Positions 17,221 through 26,113 are shown, counted from the stretch's first letter. The stretch: DNA of 64,000 bases from Pseudomonas saponiphila (GCF_900105185.1 NZ_FNTJ01000001.1:248001-312000); one strand, 5' to 3'. Made by a program: numbers and translations. The notes: generated by a model from the letters alone, not told the origin.

Positions 17221-18165
17221 TTATTTACTGGTCAGTTGCAGGTGTTCGGCGGCCGGCTTGCCATCGAAGGTGGTGACTCCCTCAAGCCAGCGCTGCTGGT
17301 CCTGCGGGTGGTCCTTGAGCCACTGGCGGGCGGACTCCAGGGCGTCCTTGTGATCCAGCAGCGGCTGCATCATGCGGCTCTCGTCCTCGGCGCTGAAGGT
17401 CAGGTTGGTCAGCAGCCGGTGCACGTTTGGGCATTGCTCGGCATAGCTCGGCGCGGTGACGGTCCACACCGTGGCCTGGCCTTCGTTCGGACCCAGGGCA
17501 TCCTGGCTGCCACTGAGGTAGGTCATCTTGAAGTTGACGTTCATCGGGTGCGGCGCCCAGCCGAAGAACACGATGGCTTCGTTGCGCTTCACCGCCCGGG
17601 CCACTGCCGACAGCATGCCGGCCTCACTGGACTCCACCAGCTGGAACTTGCCCAGGCCGAATTGGTTCTTGGCGATCATTTCCTTGATCTGGGTGTTGGC
17701 CCCCGAACCGGGTTCGATGCCGTAGATCTTGCCCCCCAGCTCCTTCTGGAACTTGGCGATGTCGGCGAAGGTCTTCAGGCCCTTGTCCGCCAGGTAGGCG
17801 GGCACGGCCAGGGTGGCGCGGGCGTCCTTGAGGCTGGGCTCGGCCATGACCTTGACCTGATTGGCCTCGACGAACGGGGTGATGGTCTGGGTCATCAGCG
17901 GGTTCCAGTAGCCGAGGAACAGGTCCAGGCGCTGGTCGCGGATGCCGGCGAAGATGATCTGCTGCGAAGCGCTGGTCTGCTTGGTCTTGTAGCCGAGGCC
18001 ATCGAGCAGGACCTGGGTCATGGCGCTGGTGGCGATCACATCGGTCCAGTTGACCACCCCCAGGCGCACGTTCTGGCAACTGGGGGCGTCGGCGGCCATG
18101 GCCCCTGACATCAGAAAAACGCTACCACTAAGCGCAAGCACACAGCGGCTGATCAGTCGTTTCAT
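17221..18165 (-). CDS. caiX: Periplasmic carnitine-binding protein CaiX
   Basis: A 314-residue OpuAC-type binding protein with a signal peptide ([25 protein letters not shown]). It shares the CbcX layout ([33 protein letters not shown]), showing common descent. In P. aeruginosa CaiX is an orphan binding protein that delivers carnitine to the CbcWV permease, whose genes are at the left end of this window. First gene of the leftward carnitine operon, divergent from cdhR. Confidence 0.93.
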   Translation of the reverse strand: MKRLISRCVLALSGSVFLMSGAMAADAPSCQNVRLGVVNWTDVIATSAMTQVLLDGLGYKTKQTSASQQIIFAGIRDQRLDLFLGYWNPLMTQTITPFVEANQVKVMAEPSLKDARATLAVPAYLADKGLKTFADIAKFQKELGGKIYGIEPGSGANTQIKEMIAKNQFGLGKFQLVESSEAGMLSAVARAVKRNEAIVFFGWAPHPMNVNFKMTYLSGSQDALGPNEGQATVWTVTAPSYAEQCPNVHRLLTNLTFSAEDESRMMQPLLDHKDALESARQWLKDHPQDQQRWLEGVTTFDGKPAAEHLQLTSK

Positions 18166-18359
18166 GAGGGTTCCCTCGGCAGGTCGTTATTGTCGGTCCC
18201 GGCGTCTTGGTGCGTCGGTGAGCTCAAGTTACGCAGGCGCCGCGCATGGCAAACGCACAGCGGCGACCGACTCTTGCACTGCAGCGACCTGGGCCCTTGT
18301 GGCACTGGGGCATTTGGCGTATCACAGGGCTCACGCTGGCCGTCACCGGAGTGCGTTGC

Positions 18360-19319
18360 ATGTCCCAGGACTTCTACTTCCTGCTGATGCCGGGGTTCTC
18401 CGCCATCGGTTTCATTTCCGCCATCGAGCCGCTGCGGGTGGCCAATCGCTTTCGTGGCGAGCTGTATCGCTGGCATGTGCTCAGCGCCGAAGGCGGCGCG
18501 GTGCTGGCCAGCAACGGCATGTCGGTCAATGTTGACGCGGCCCTGGAGCCGCTGAAGAAGGGGGCGACCCTATGGGTGGTGGCTGGCTTCGAGCCGTTGA
18601 AGTGCCTGACGCCAGCCCTGGAGCACTGGCTGCGACGCCTGGACATGGAGGGCGTGACCCTCGGCGGCATCGATACCGGCAGCGTGATCCTCGCCGAGGC
18701 CGGGCTGCTGGAGGGGCACCGGGTGACCCTGCACTGGGAGGCCATCGAGGCGTTCAAGGAGTCCTATCCGCAGTTGAGCGTGACCCAGGAGTTGTTCGAG
18801 ATCGATCGTCGGCGTATCACCTGTGCCGGTGGCACCGCGTCCATCGACATGATGCTCGACCTGATCGCCCAGGCCCACGGCCCGCAACTGGCGATCCAGG
18901 TCAGCGAACAGTTCGTGCTCGGGCGCATCCGTCCGCGCAAGGATCACCAGCGCATGGAAGTCGCCAGCCGCTACGGCATCAGCAACAAGAAGCTGGTGCA
19001 GGTGATCGGCGAGATGGAGCAGCACAGCGAGCCGCCCCTGAGCACCCTGGCTTTGGCCGAGTCGATCAAGGTTACCCGGCGCCAGCTGGAGCGCCTGTTC
19101 CGCCTGCACCTGAACGACACCCCGAGCAACTTCTACCTCGGCCTGCGCCTGGAGAAAGCCCGGCAACTGCTGCGCCAGACCGACATGAGCGTGTTGGAGG
19201 TGAGCATCGCCTGCGGCTTTGAGTCACCGTCCTACTTCACCCGCAGCTACCGCGCGCGTTTCGTGAATTGTCCGCGGGAAGACCGGCGTCAGTCGGGGGG
19301 TGGCCGGGAGCTGGTTTGA
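18360..19319 (+). CDS. cdhR: AraC-family carnitine-responsive activator CdhR
   Basis: A 319-residue regulator with a DJ-1/PfpI-like sensing domain (about 1-185) and a C-terminal AraC DNA-binding domain (about 210-310; LALAESIKVTRRQLERLFRLH and VLEVSIACGFESPSYFTRSYRARF). CdhR activates the carnitine operon in response to carnitine. The start is the ATG at 18360 (MSQDFYFLLMPGFSAIGF) with GGAG upstream; the ORF is open further 5' but that part lacks protein character. Divergent from caiX. Confidence 0.92.
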   Translation: MSQDFYFLLMPGFSAIGFISAIEPLRVANRFRGELYRWHVLSAEGGAVLASNGMSVNVDAALEPLKKGATLWVVAGFEPLKCLTPALEHWLRRLDMEGVTLGGIDTGSVILAEAGLLEGHRVTLHWEAIEAFKESYPQLSVTQELFEIDRRRITCAGGTASIDMMLDLIAQAHGPQLAIQVSEQFVLGRIRPRKDHQRMEVASRYGISNKKLVQVIGEMEQHSEPPLSTLALAESIKVTRRQLERLFRLHLNDTPSNFYLGLRLEKARQLLRQTDMSVLEVSIACGFESPSYFTRSYRARFVNCPREDRRQSGGGRELV

Positions 19320-19338
19320 CTCGGGCTCGGTAGCGCTG

Positions 19339-19370
19339 GCGAGCCCGTTCGCCGGCAAGCCGGTTTCTAC
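19339..19370. repeat. REP half-element
   Basis: GCCGGCAAGCCGG with degenerate flanks lies between the convergent cdhR and DUF3010 genes. Confidence 0.7.
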
Positions 19371-19372
19371 GA

Positions 19373-19789
19373 TTATTTTTTGAGCAGGGCGGCGCAGGCC
19401 GCTTTGTAGGCTTCGTGCTGGTACTTGTTGAGGCTCGCCGGCAGGGCGAAGTCGTGCTTCTTGTGCTGGGCATTGATGGTCTGCGGCGACAGCAGGGTCA
19501 CTTCGCAGTGTTCCAGCAGTTGCAGCACGCCTTCGATCTTGAAGGTGGTGGGGCCGCCGGCAAACTCGCCTTTCTTGCTGCGTTTCTTGATGGCGATGCG
19601 GGCGATCCCGTGTTCGCGGACAAAAGCGCCGACCTGGGCGGCGAAGGCCCGGACGTTGCCCGCTTCATCGTCGTCTTCCAGGGCGATCTTCTTGGTGGCC
19701 AGCGGCTGGTGCTGCGGCGTGCCGTCTTGCAGGGAGGCGAGGGCGAAGATGGCTTCGCTGCCTTTGATCTCGATACCGCAGATGCTCAT
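19373..19789 (-). CDS. DUF3010 family protein
   Basis: A 138-residue soluble protein beginning MSICGIEIKGSEAIFAL, typical of DUF3010 proteins, which have an RNase H-like look at the N-terminus (GIEIKGSEAIFALAS) and a conserved IKKRSKKGEFAGG block. Function is unknown. A longer ORF is open upstream but the family starts here. It lies convergent to cdhR and 34 bp beyond the antitoxin gene on the same strand. Confidence 0.8.
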   Translation of the reverse strand: MSICGIEIKGSEAIFALASLQDGTPQHQPLATKKIALEDDDEAGNVRAFAAQVGAFVREHGIARIAIKKRSKKGEFAGGPTTFKIEGVLQLLEHCEVTLLSPQTINAQHKKHDFALPASLNKYQHEAYKAACAALLKK

Positions 19790-19823
19790 GAGTAACCCTT
19801 TCAATCGTTGAGTGGGGCGCAGC

Positions 19824-20147
19824 TTACAGCTCCAGCTGGTCGGCGCGTATACCGAAGGCGGCGGCAATTTTTTCCCGGGTGCTCTTGCGGGGTCGAGCCA
19901 CGCTCTCTTGTTGGGCGAAGGCCGGCTGAGAGATCCCCAGCCGCTTGGCAACCTCGTCCTGGGTCAGGTGCAGGTGCTCGCGCCAGGCCCGGATCGGCGT
20001 GGCGCCATCGACCATGCGGCTGACCACGCCATGGGGGATCAGATCAGGCTCATTCTGCTGCGCAATGTACTGCGCGTAGGGAATCACAACGAACGCCGGC
20101 TTGCCGTCCGGGCCGTGGATGATCTGGATGTCAGTAGGTGCGTTCAT
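19824..20147 (-). CDS. XRE-family antitoxin
   Basis: A 107-residue protein with a C-terminal Cro/CI helix-turn-helix (LHLTQDEVAKRLGISQPAFAQQE, residues about 64-86). Residues 1-50 form the likely toxin-binding part. It starts 17 bp inside the end of the upstream RelE-type gene, the toxin-first order seen in HigBA-like systems. It probably represses its own operon together with the toxin. Confidence 0.85.
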   Translation of the reverse strand: MNAPTDIQIIHGPDGKPAFVVIPYAQYIAQQNEPDLIPHGVVSRMVDGATPIRAWREHLHLTQDEVAKRLGISQPAFAQQESVARPRKSTREKIAAAFGIRADQLEL

Positions 20148-20385
20148 CACGTTTTTTGACCTCTTGAACACTAACGATATGGATAACCCCGTCCCAATCA
20201 AACAGCACGCGGTACTGGCCAACCCGCAGGCGATAGGCATAGGTGTGGCCGGACAGGGCTTTGACGTTGCCGCTGGCGGGCATGTCGGCCAGCAGGGAAA
20301 TCGCATCGCGAACCTGGACCTGATGCTCGTGGTGCAGTCGCAGCAGCTGCTTGACCGCTTTTCTACTCCAGAGGATTTCGTTCAT
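20131..20385 (-). CDS. RelE/ParE-superfamily toxin
   Basis: An 84-residue basic protein with the RelE/ParE fold signature: WSRKAVKQLLRLHHEHQVQVRDAI, then YAYRLRVGQYRVLFDWDGVIHIVSVQEVKKRDERTY. RelE relatives cut mRNA in the ribosomal A site, while ParE relatives poison gyrase; the sequence alone does not decide. First gene of the pair. Confidence 0.87.
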   Translation of the reverse strand: MNEILWSRKAVKQLLRLHHEHQVQVRDAISLLADMPASGNVKALSGHTYAYRLRVGQYRVLFDWDGVIHIVSVQEVKKRDERTY

Positions 20386-20484
20386 GGCGGACTATATAAG
20401 TCTTTTATAAGGATTGCGAATCCTTGCTTATATTTTCTGTCCGGCCAAGCCCAGAACCTTGTCCCTTGGTTGCCCGTGCTGCGG

Positions 20485-21399
20485 TTACCAGGTCGTGGAC
20501 TGCCCGCGCCGGTCCACCTCGTACACCTTCTGCCGTAGCAGGCGTTCCTTGAGCCAGCGTTCGGCCTTGCCCATCGCTCGCTGCCGGGCCCACAGCAGGT
20601 CCACGCCCACCAGCCAGTCGGTGTGGGGGTAGGCGCCCAGTTGCAGCTCCACCAGCTCGCCCTGGGCCAGTTCGCGCTGGATCAGTTGCCGGGGCAGGGT
20701 GGCCCAGCCCAGGCCGGCGCGGACCATCTCCAGCAGCGCCAGGTAGTTTTCCGCCTGCCACAGTTGGCTGCAGCGCAGGTACTCGCTGCTGGGCAGCTTG
20801 TCGGCGTGGGCGCTGAAGGCCAGGCGCCGGTGCCCATGCAGGTCGTCGAAGGTCACGCTGTCGAGTCGCGCCAGCGGATGGTCCGGATGGCAGACGTGCA
20901 ACATGATCAGCTTGCCCAACTGCTGGAACTCCAGTTCCCGGGGGTAGCCGGGCTGGGAGAAGGCGATCCCCAGCATGGCCTCGCCCCGGGCCACCAGTTC
21001 GCTGGCATCGCCGGACAGCGGATGCCGGATCAGCAGGTCGACATAGGGAAAGGCCTGTTCGAACTCGCGCAAGACCGGCATCAGCGGGCCGTAAGGGGTT
21101 TCGATGACCAGCGTCAGTTGCGGCTCCAGCGCCTGGGACAGACAGTCGGCACTGGCCTGCAGGGTCAGGCAGCGCTCCAGCACCGCCTCGGCCTGCAGCA
21201 GCATTTTGCGTCCGCTGGCAGTCAGTACCGGGCTGCGGCTGCTGCGGTCGAACAGTTCCACCCCCAGGTCCGCTTCCAGGTTGGCGATGGCCACGCTGAC
21301 CGTTGACTGGGTCTTGCCCAGCTTGCGTGCAGCGGCCGAAAACGAGCCGGTTTGCGCGGCTTGGACGAACATTTGCAGTTGTTCCAGTGAAAAGCGCAT
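20485..21399 (-). CDS. LysR-family regulator of the purine operon
   Basis: 304 residues with an N-terminal winged helix (FVQAAQTGSFSAAARKLGKTQSTVSVAIANLEADLGVELFDRS) and a substrate-binding effector domain. MRFSLEQLQMF at 21399 is the standard LysR start; the ORF opens 11 codons earlier. It diverges from the NCS2 permease gene with a 181-bp promoter region holding a perfect T-N11-A type palindrome, so it most likely controls the neighbouring operon. Confidence 0.88.
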   Translation of the reverse strand: MRFSLEQLQMFVQAAQTGSFSAAARKLGKTQSTVSVAIANLEADLGVELFDRSSRSPVLTASGRKMLLQAEAVLERCLTLQASADCLSQALEPQLTLVIETPYGPLMPVLREFEQAFPYVDLLIRHPLSGDASELVARGEAMLGIAFSQPGYPRELEFQQLGKLIMLHVCHPDHPLARLDSVTFDDLHGHRRLAFSAHADKLPSSEYLRCSQLWQAENYLALLEMVRAGLGWATLPRQLIQRELAQGELVELQLGAYPHTDWLVGVDLLWARQRAMGKAERWLKERLLRQKVYEVDRRGQSTTW

Positions 21400-21433
21400 C
21401 GCGTCTCCCGATCCAAGCACAGGCTGGTGCAAT

Positions 21434-21452
21434 CCATCGTTAAAAACGATGG
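21434..21452. promoter_or_regulatory. LysR-type operator palindrome
   Basis: CCATCGTT, AAA, then AACGATGG: perfect 8-bp arms containing T-N11-A. It lies 35 bp from the LysR ATG and 130 bp upstream of the permease ATG. Confidence 0.65.
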
Positions 21453-21580
21453 GTGCTCATTTGTTGCATCGCATTCAAGCACAGATCATGGGCGCCGACG
21501 TTCGTACATCCTGCCGGGGCATTGCCCCCGGATGCCTGCCAGAACAACGACAAGAGCTGCACTTACAGGAGATCTGCGAC

Positions 21581-22918
21581 ATGAACACTCCCCGGGTTCA
21601 CCCAGTGGACGAGGTCCTGCCCGTTCGCCAGTTGTTCACCTTCGGCCTGCAGCACGTGCTGGTGATGTACGCCGGTGCGGTGGCGGTGCCCTTGATTCTA
21701 GGCAATGCCCTGGGCCTGACCCCGGCCCAGGTGGTCTTGTTGATCAACGCCAACCTGCTGACCTCGGGTATAGCCACCTTGATCCAGACCCTGGGCTTCT
21801 GGCGGTTCGGCGCGCGCCTGCCGGTGATCCAGGGCTGCTCCTTCATCGCCCTGGCGCCGATGATCATGATCGGCAAGCAGTTCGGCTTGACCGAAGTGTT
21901 CGGCGCGGTGATCGCGGCGGGTCTGATCACGATAACCCTGGCGCCGCTGTTCAGCCGCCTGCTGCGGTTCTTTCCGCCGGTGGTGATCGGCAGCCTGATC
22001 ACCATCATCGGCATTTCCCTGATGCCGGCGGCGGCCATCTGGCTGGGGGGCGGCAACCCGACGGCGGCGGATTTCGGCGCGCCGGCCAACCTGCTGCTGG
22101 GCCTGGCCACGGTGGCGGTGACGTTGGTGATCTACGGCAAGTTCTCCGGGTTCATCGGCAACCTCAGCGTGCTGATCGGCCTGCTGGTGGGCAGCCTGAT
22201 CGCCGCTGCGTTCGGCATGACCCACTTCGCCCAGGTCGGCGACGCGGCCTGGTTCGAACTGAGCCCGCCCATGGCTTTCGGCACCCCGCAGTTCTCCCTG
22301 ATGCCGATCCTGATCATGACCCTGGCGATGCTGGTGATCATGGCCGAGACCACCGGCAACTGCCTGGCCATCGGCACGCTCACCGGCAAGCCGACCACCC
22401 AGCGCACCCTGGGCGATGCCTTTCGCGCCGACGGCCTGTCAACCATGCTGGGTGGCCTGTTCAACAGCTTTCCCTACAACGCCTTTACCCAGAACACCGG
22501 GCTGATCGCCCTTTCCAAGGTCAAGAGCCGCTTCGTGGTAGCCGCCGCCGGGGCAATCATGCTGCTCATGGGGCTGTTTCCCAAGCTCGGCGCCCTGGTG
22601 GCCGCGGTGCCGACCCCGGTGCTCGGCGGCTGCGCCATCGTCATGTTCGGCATGACCACCGTGGCCGGCATCCAGGAGCTGTCGCGGGTAAGGTTCGAAG
22701 GCACTCGCAACGCGATCGTCGTCGCGGTGTCGGTCAGTGTCGGCGTGCTGCCGATGTCCTTTCCAGCGCTGTTCGCCCAGGCCCAGGGGCCCCTCAAGCT
22801 GCTGTTGGAAAGCGGCATTTTTCTCGGCGCCATCACCGCCATCGTCCTCAATCTGCTGCTCAATCCCCGCGAGCCGGCGGCCGACGTGCTGTCGGCCGCC
22901 GCTGGGGTCAATGACTGA
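21581..22918 (+). CDS. NCS2-family purine/xanthine permease
   Basis: A 445-residue transporter with 12-14 membrane spans. NCS2 features include QHVLVMYAGAVAVPLILG at span 1, IQGCSFIALAPM in span 3, and MLVIMAETTGNCLAIG (the substrate-binding Glu of span 8) followed by FPYNAFTQNTGLI. Similar to XanQ/UacT purine:proton symporters of the uracil-xanthine permease family. The ATG at 21581 has GGAG upstream. First gene of an operon with a deaminase and an HIUase-like gene, which points to a purine base or urate as substrate. Confidence 0.9.
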   Translation: MNTPRVHPVDEVLPVRQLFTFGLQHVLVMYAGAVAVPLILGNALGLTPAQVVLLINANLLTSGIATLIQTLGFWRFGARLPVIQGCSFIALAPMIMIGKQFGLTEVFGAVIAAGLITITLAPLFSRLLRFFPPVVIGSLITIIGISLMPAAAIWLGGGNPTAADFGAPANLLLGLATVAVTLVIYGKFSGFIGNLSVLIGLLVGSLIAAAFGMTHFAQVGDAAWFELSPPMAFGTPQFSLMPILIMTLAMLVIMAETTGNCLAIGTLTGKPTTQRTLGDAFRADGLSTMLGGLFNSFPYNAFTQNTGLIALSKVKSRFVVAAAGAIMLLMGLFPKLGALVAAVPTPVLGGCAIVMFGMTTVAGIQELSRVRFEGTRNAIVVAVSVSVGVLPMSFPALFAQAQGPLKLLLESGIFLGAITAIVLNLLLNPREPAADVLSAAAGVND

Positions 22919-22976
22919 AAGTTGCTTTCCAACCCGTCTTTTTCGGCGGGACTCTGCCCATGAAAAGGAGGTCACC

Positions 22977-23486
22977 ATGACCCAGATGCTTTCTCCCATC
23001 CCAGCCGGCGTCAGCGAGCTGGACCTGCAACTGCTGCGCCAGAGCATCCAGCTCGCCGAAGAGGCCAAGGCCCGTGGCCGCCACCCGTTCGCCGCCCTGG
23101 TGGCGGATCGTCACGGCAAGATCGTCGCCAGTGCCGGCAATAACTCCATGCCCCCCGAAGGCGACCCGACCCAGCACGCCGAACTGGCTGCCGCAGCCAA
23201 GGCGGCCAGGCTGCTGGGCCCCCAGGACCTGGCCGAGTGCACCCTGTACACCAGCGCCGAGCCCTGCTGCATGTGCGCCGGGGCCATCTACTGGACCGGG
23301 ATTGGCCGGGTGGTCTACGCGCTGTCCGAACACGCCTTGCTGGAGCTGACCGGCGATCATCCGGAAAACCCGACCTTTTCCCTGCCGTGTCGTGAAGTCT
23401 TTGCCCGCGGGCAACGGCAGATCCCGGTGTTCGGGCCAATGCTGGAACGCGAAGCGGCCCGGGCCCATCTGGGGTTCTGGAAATGA
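22977..23486 (+). CDS. Nucleoside/purine-base deaminase (CDA fold)
   Basis: A 169-residue zinc deaminase with catalytic HAE (DPTQHAELAAAAK, near residue 63) and zinc motif PCCMCAGA (near residue 97). It begins after an almost ideal AAAAGGAGGT site. Closest in pattern to guanine deaminases of the small GuaD type and tRNA-adenosine deaminase relatives; a guanine deaminase making xanthine would fit the neighbouring purine permease. Substrate not proven. Overlaps the next gene by 4 bp. Confidence 0.85.
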   Translation: MTQMLSPIPAGVSELDLQLLRQSIQLAEEAKARGRHPFAALVADRHGKIVASAGNNSMPPEGDPTQHAELAAAAKAARLLGPQDLAECTLYTSAEPCCMCAGAIYWTGIGRVVYALSEHALLELTGDHPENPTFSLPCREVFARGQRQIPVFGPMLEREAARAHLGFWK

Positions 23487-23833
23487 ACGGTGGGGTGTCC
23501 ATCCACGTGGTGGATGTCGCCAGCGGCAAGGTGGCCGAAGGCATGGCGGTGCGGGTGTTGCGCCTGGGCGGGGAACTGCTTTGCCAAGGGCGGATTGGAG
23601 GCAACGGTTTGCTGAACGAGCTGGAGCAGCAGGCGGCGAGCTTCGGGCAGGGCATCTACCAGGTGGAACTGGACGTTGCGGCGTTCTATCGCGAGCAAGG
23701 CCAGGGGCTGCCTGGGCTGCCCTTCCTCGATGTGCTGGTGTACCGCTTTGGCCTGGATGACCCGCGCCAGCACTACCACTTGCCGTTCAAGCTCACCGCC
23801 TGGGGCGTGTCGTGCTTTCGCGGCGGCGCTTGA
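23483..23833 (+). CDS. Hydroxyisourate hydrolase-like (transthyretin-related) protein
   Basis: 116 residues with the transthyretin-related fold. The N-terminal catalytic His motif is present as IHVVD, and HYHLP near residue 95 holds the second His. The usual DGR is replaced by GNGLL and the signature C-terminal YRGS by FRGGA, so the catalytic Arg and the terminal Ser of classic HIUases are missing. ATGA overlap with the deaminase implies coupling. It may be a divergent HIUase or act on another purine product. Confidence 0.75.
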   Translation: MNGGVSIHVVDVASGKVAEGMAVRVLRLGGELLCQGRIGGNGLLNELEQQAASFGQGIYQVELDVAAFYREQGQGLPGLPFLDVLVYRFGLDDPRQHYHLPFKLTAWGVSCFRGGA

Positions 23834-23849
23834 TCACGCCGCGGCCCCC

Positions 23850-23876
23850 TGACCCGCTCCTATCGCTGGCGGGTCA
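23850..23876. terminator. Hairpin between convergent genes
   Basis: TGACCCGC and GCGGGTCA pair around an 11-nt loop at the tail-to-tail junction of the HIUase-like and LprI-like genes, overlapping the latter's stop codon. No T-run. Confidence 0.35.
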
Positions 23877-24275
23877 TTCCTGGGCGATGGACTCGATGAA
23901 CTCCGAACGCTCGTCGCTCATCCGTGCCAGGCAATCGTTGGTGGCGATGGTGTAGGCCTTGGTCCCGGGCTTGGCCGGGAAGGATTCCATCGCACAGTCG
24001 GCTTCGCGCTGTTTCTGCCACAACTGCTGGGCGTTCTTGACCTTGGCGCTGATGTCGGCCAGTTGCGTCTTGTCGTTGCCGTACAAGGTGCCCAGGCGCT
24101 CCAGCAGGCTCTGCACGTTGTCACTCAGCAGCTGTTCGGCGGTGGTGCGGTTGTAGGTCGCGCATTCCAGGGTCTGCACGTCGTTTTCCACGCCGTCGCA
24201 GGGCGTGTTGTCGGCCTCTTCGGCCGCCTGTACGCCGGTCGCTATCAGTGCCAAGGCCAGGAAGATCGATTTCAT
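23874..24275 (-). CDS. Secreted LprI-like / DUF1311 protein
   Basis: 133 residues with signal peptide MKSIFLALALIATGVQAA. The mature part has four cysteines (C in TPCDG, LECATYN, ADCAME and NDCLARM) arranged as in the DUF1311/LprI family, some members of which inhibit lysozyme. Probably a small periplasmic disulfide-bonded protein. It diverges from the dgc operon. Confidence 0.78.
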   Translation of the reverse strand: MKSIFLALALIATGVQAAEEADNTPCDGVENDVQTLECATYNRTTAEQLLSDNVQSLLERLGTLYGNDKTQLADISAKVKNAQQLWQKQREADCAMESFPAKPGTKAYTIATNDCLARMSDERSEFIESIAQE

Positions 24276-24388
24276 TGCAGCGCTGTCCTCATCCAGTGAA
24301 GCTTTCGTTGAAGCGGCGAATTCTGGCGCAAGCCCCCGGCAAAGAACAGAGGTGGCCCATGCCCTCTGTCAGGCCCTTTGTCGGTGCT

Positions 24389-24421
24389 TGACGCTTTCGG
24401 CAATTCCCCTGTCGTTTTTGC
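24389..24421. promoter_or_regulatory. Candidate GbdR direct repeat upstream of the dgc operon
   Basis: TGACGCTTTCGG at 24389 and TGTCGTTTTTGC at 24410 are 21 bp apart, in the same orientation. They lie about 100 bp upstream of the first gene. They resemble the array at 6519-6588. Confidence 0.45.
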
Positions 24422-24510
24422 ACCCAGGCGCCCCGGCCCTCAAGCATATGCTGACCCCAAAGCGCCGGCAGACGATTCGGCGCATGAATCGCCAACAAGG
24501 GGACAGCCTG

Positions 24511-25488
24511 ATGAGCCCAGCCGAATTACACGCCGACAGCATCGTTATCGACGGGCTGATCATTGCCAAGTGGAACCGTGAGCTGTTCGAGGACATGCGC
24601 AAGGGCGGCCTGACCGCAGCCAACTGCACGGTGTCGGTCTGGGAAGGGTTTCAGGCCACGGTCAACAACATCGCCTCCAGCCAGAAACTGATCCGCGAAA
24701 ACAGCGACCTGGTGATGCCGGTGCGTACCACCGCGGACATCCGCAAGGCCAAGGAGGTGGGCAAGACCGGCATCCTCTTCGGCTTCCAGAATGCCCATGC
24801 CTTCGAAGACCAGATCGGCTACGTCGAGGTGTTCAAGCAGCTGGGCGTGGGCATCGTGCAGATGTGCTACAACACCCAGAACCTGGTGGGCACCGGCTGC
24901 TACGAGCGCGACGGCGGGCTCTCCGGGTTCGGCCGCGAGATCGTCGCCGAGATGAACCGCGTCGGGGTGATGTGCGACCTTTCCCACGTCGGTTCCAAGA
25001 CCAGCGAGGAAGTGATCCTCGAATCCAAGAAGCCGGTCTGCTACTCCCACTGCCTGCCGTCCGGGCTCAAGGAACACCCGCGCAACAAGTCCGATGCGGA
25101 GCTGAAATTCATCGCCGACCACGGCGGTTTCGTCGGCGTGACCATGTTCGCGCCGTTCCTGGCCAAGGGCATCGATTCCACCATCGACGACTACGCCGAA
25201 GCCATCGAATACACCATGAACATCGTCGGTGAGGATTCCATCGGCATCGGCACCGACTTCACCCAGGGCCACGGTCAGGACTTCTTCGAATACCTGACCC
25301 ACGACAAGGGCTACGCCCGGCGCCTGACCAACTTCGGCAAGATCATCAACCCCCTGGGCATCCGCACTGTGGGCGAGTTCCCCAACCTCACCGAAACCCT
25401 GCTCAAGCGCGGCCACAGCGAGCGCGTGGTGCGCAAGATCATGGGCGAGAACTGGGTCAGCGTCCTCAAGGACGTCTGGGGCGAGTAA
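24511..25488 (+). CDS. Membrane dipeptidase (M19)-like protein of the dgc operon
   Basis: A 325-residue TIM-barrel protein of the renal-dipeptidase (M19) family, matching PA5396 by position. The family's N-terminal H-x-D metal ligands are absent (IVIDGLIIAKWNRE where DGHND is usual), and the bridging Glu region reads GFQNAHAF. The later ligands remain in DLSHVGSK, YSHCLPSG and GIGTDFTQGH. So it may bind a single metal or work on an unusual substrate rather than dipeptides. First gene of the operon leading into dgcA. An ATG at 24484 is a possible alternative start. Confidence 0.85.
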   Translation: MSPAELHADSIVIDGLIIAKWNRELFEDMRKGGLTAANCTVSVWEGFQATVNNIASSQKLIRENSDLVMPVRTTADIRKAKEVGKTGILFGFQNAHAFEDQIGYVEVFKQLGVGIVQMCYNTQNLVGTGCYERDGGLSGFGREIVAEMNRVGVMCDLSHVGSKTSEEVILESKKPVCYSHCLPSGLKEHPRNKSDAELKFIADHGGFVGVTMFAPFLAKGIDSTIDDYAEAIEYTMNIVGEDSIGIGTDFTQGHGQDFFEYLTHDKGYARRLTNFGKIINPLGIRTVGEFPNLTETLLKRGHSERVVRKIMGENWVSVLKDVWGE

Positions 25489-25567
25489 ACCTCTCCAGCC
25501 CCCTTATCCGATTTCCCCCCTGCCGTTCGCGCAGGGGCATTCACTGAATTTCTGGAGTCACGTTTCC

Positions 25568-26098
25568 ATGGCCAAGATCGCCCCGCAATTGCCTATCGAA
25601 GTCGACAGCGAAACCGGTGTCTGGACCTCCGACGCCCTGCCGATGCTCTACGTGCCACGGCATTTCTTCGTCAACAACCACATGGGCATCGAGGAAGTGC
25701 TGGGGGCTGAAGCCTACGCCGAGATCCTCTACAAGGCCGGCTACAAGTCCGCCTGGCACTGGTGCGAAAAGGAAGCCGAATGCCACGGCCTGGAAGGCGT
25801 CGCGGTGTTCGAGCACTACATGAAGCGCCTGTCCCAGCGCGGCTGGGGGCTGTTCAAGATCCAGGACATCGACCTGGATAAAGGCACCGCCAGCGTCAAG
25901 CTCGAACACTCGGCGTTCGTCTACGTGTACGGCAAGGTCGGGCGCAAGGTCGACTACATGTTCACCGGCTGGTTCGCCGGCGCCATGGACCAGATCCTGG
26001 CCGCCCGTGGCAGCAAGATCCGCACCGTGGCAGAGCAGGTTTACGGTGGTTCCGAAGAAGGCCACGACGATGGCCTGTTCGTCGTCAAACCGTTGTAA
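25568..26098 (+). CDS. DUF5943-type protein of the dgc operon
   Basis: A 176-residue soluble protein resembling the 4-vinyl-reductase/V4R-like family called DUF5943 in Pseudomonas, matching PA5397 by position. Conserved C and W residues (SAWHWCEKEAECHG) and YVPRHFFVNNH near the N-terminus are visible. Function unknown; always next to dgcA in what I remember, so a role in dimethylglycine demethylase assembly or co-substrate handling is possible. Only 15 bp separate it from dgcA. Confidence 0.8.
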   Translation: MAKIAPQLPIEVDSETGVWTSDALPMLYVPRHFFVNNHMGIEEVLGAEAYAEILYKAGYKSAWHWCEKEAECHGLEGVAVFEHYMKRLSQRGWGLFKIQDIDLDKGTASVKLEHSAFVYVYGKVGRKVDYMFTGWFAGAMDQILAARGSKIRTVAEQVYGGSEEGHDDGLFVVKPL

Positions 26099-26113
26099 GC
26101 GGAGTTAAGAAAA

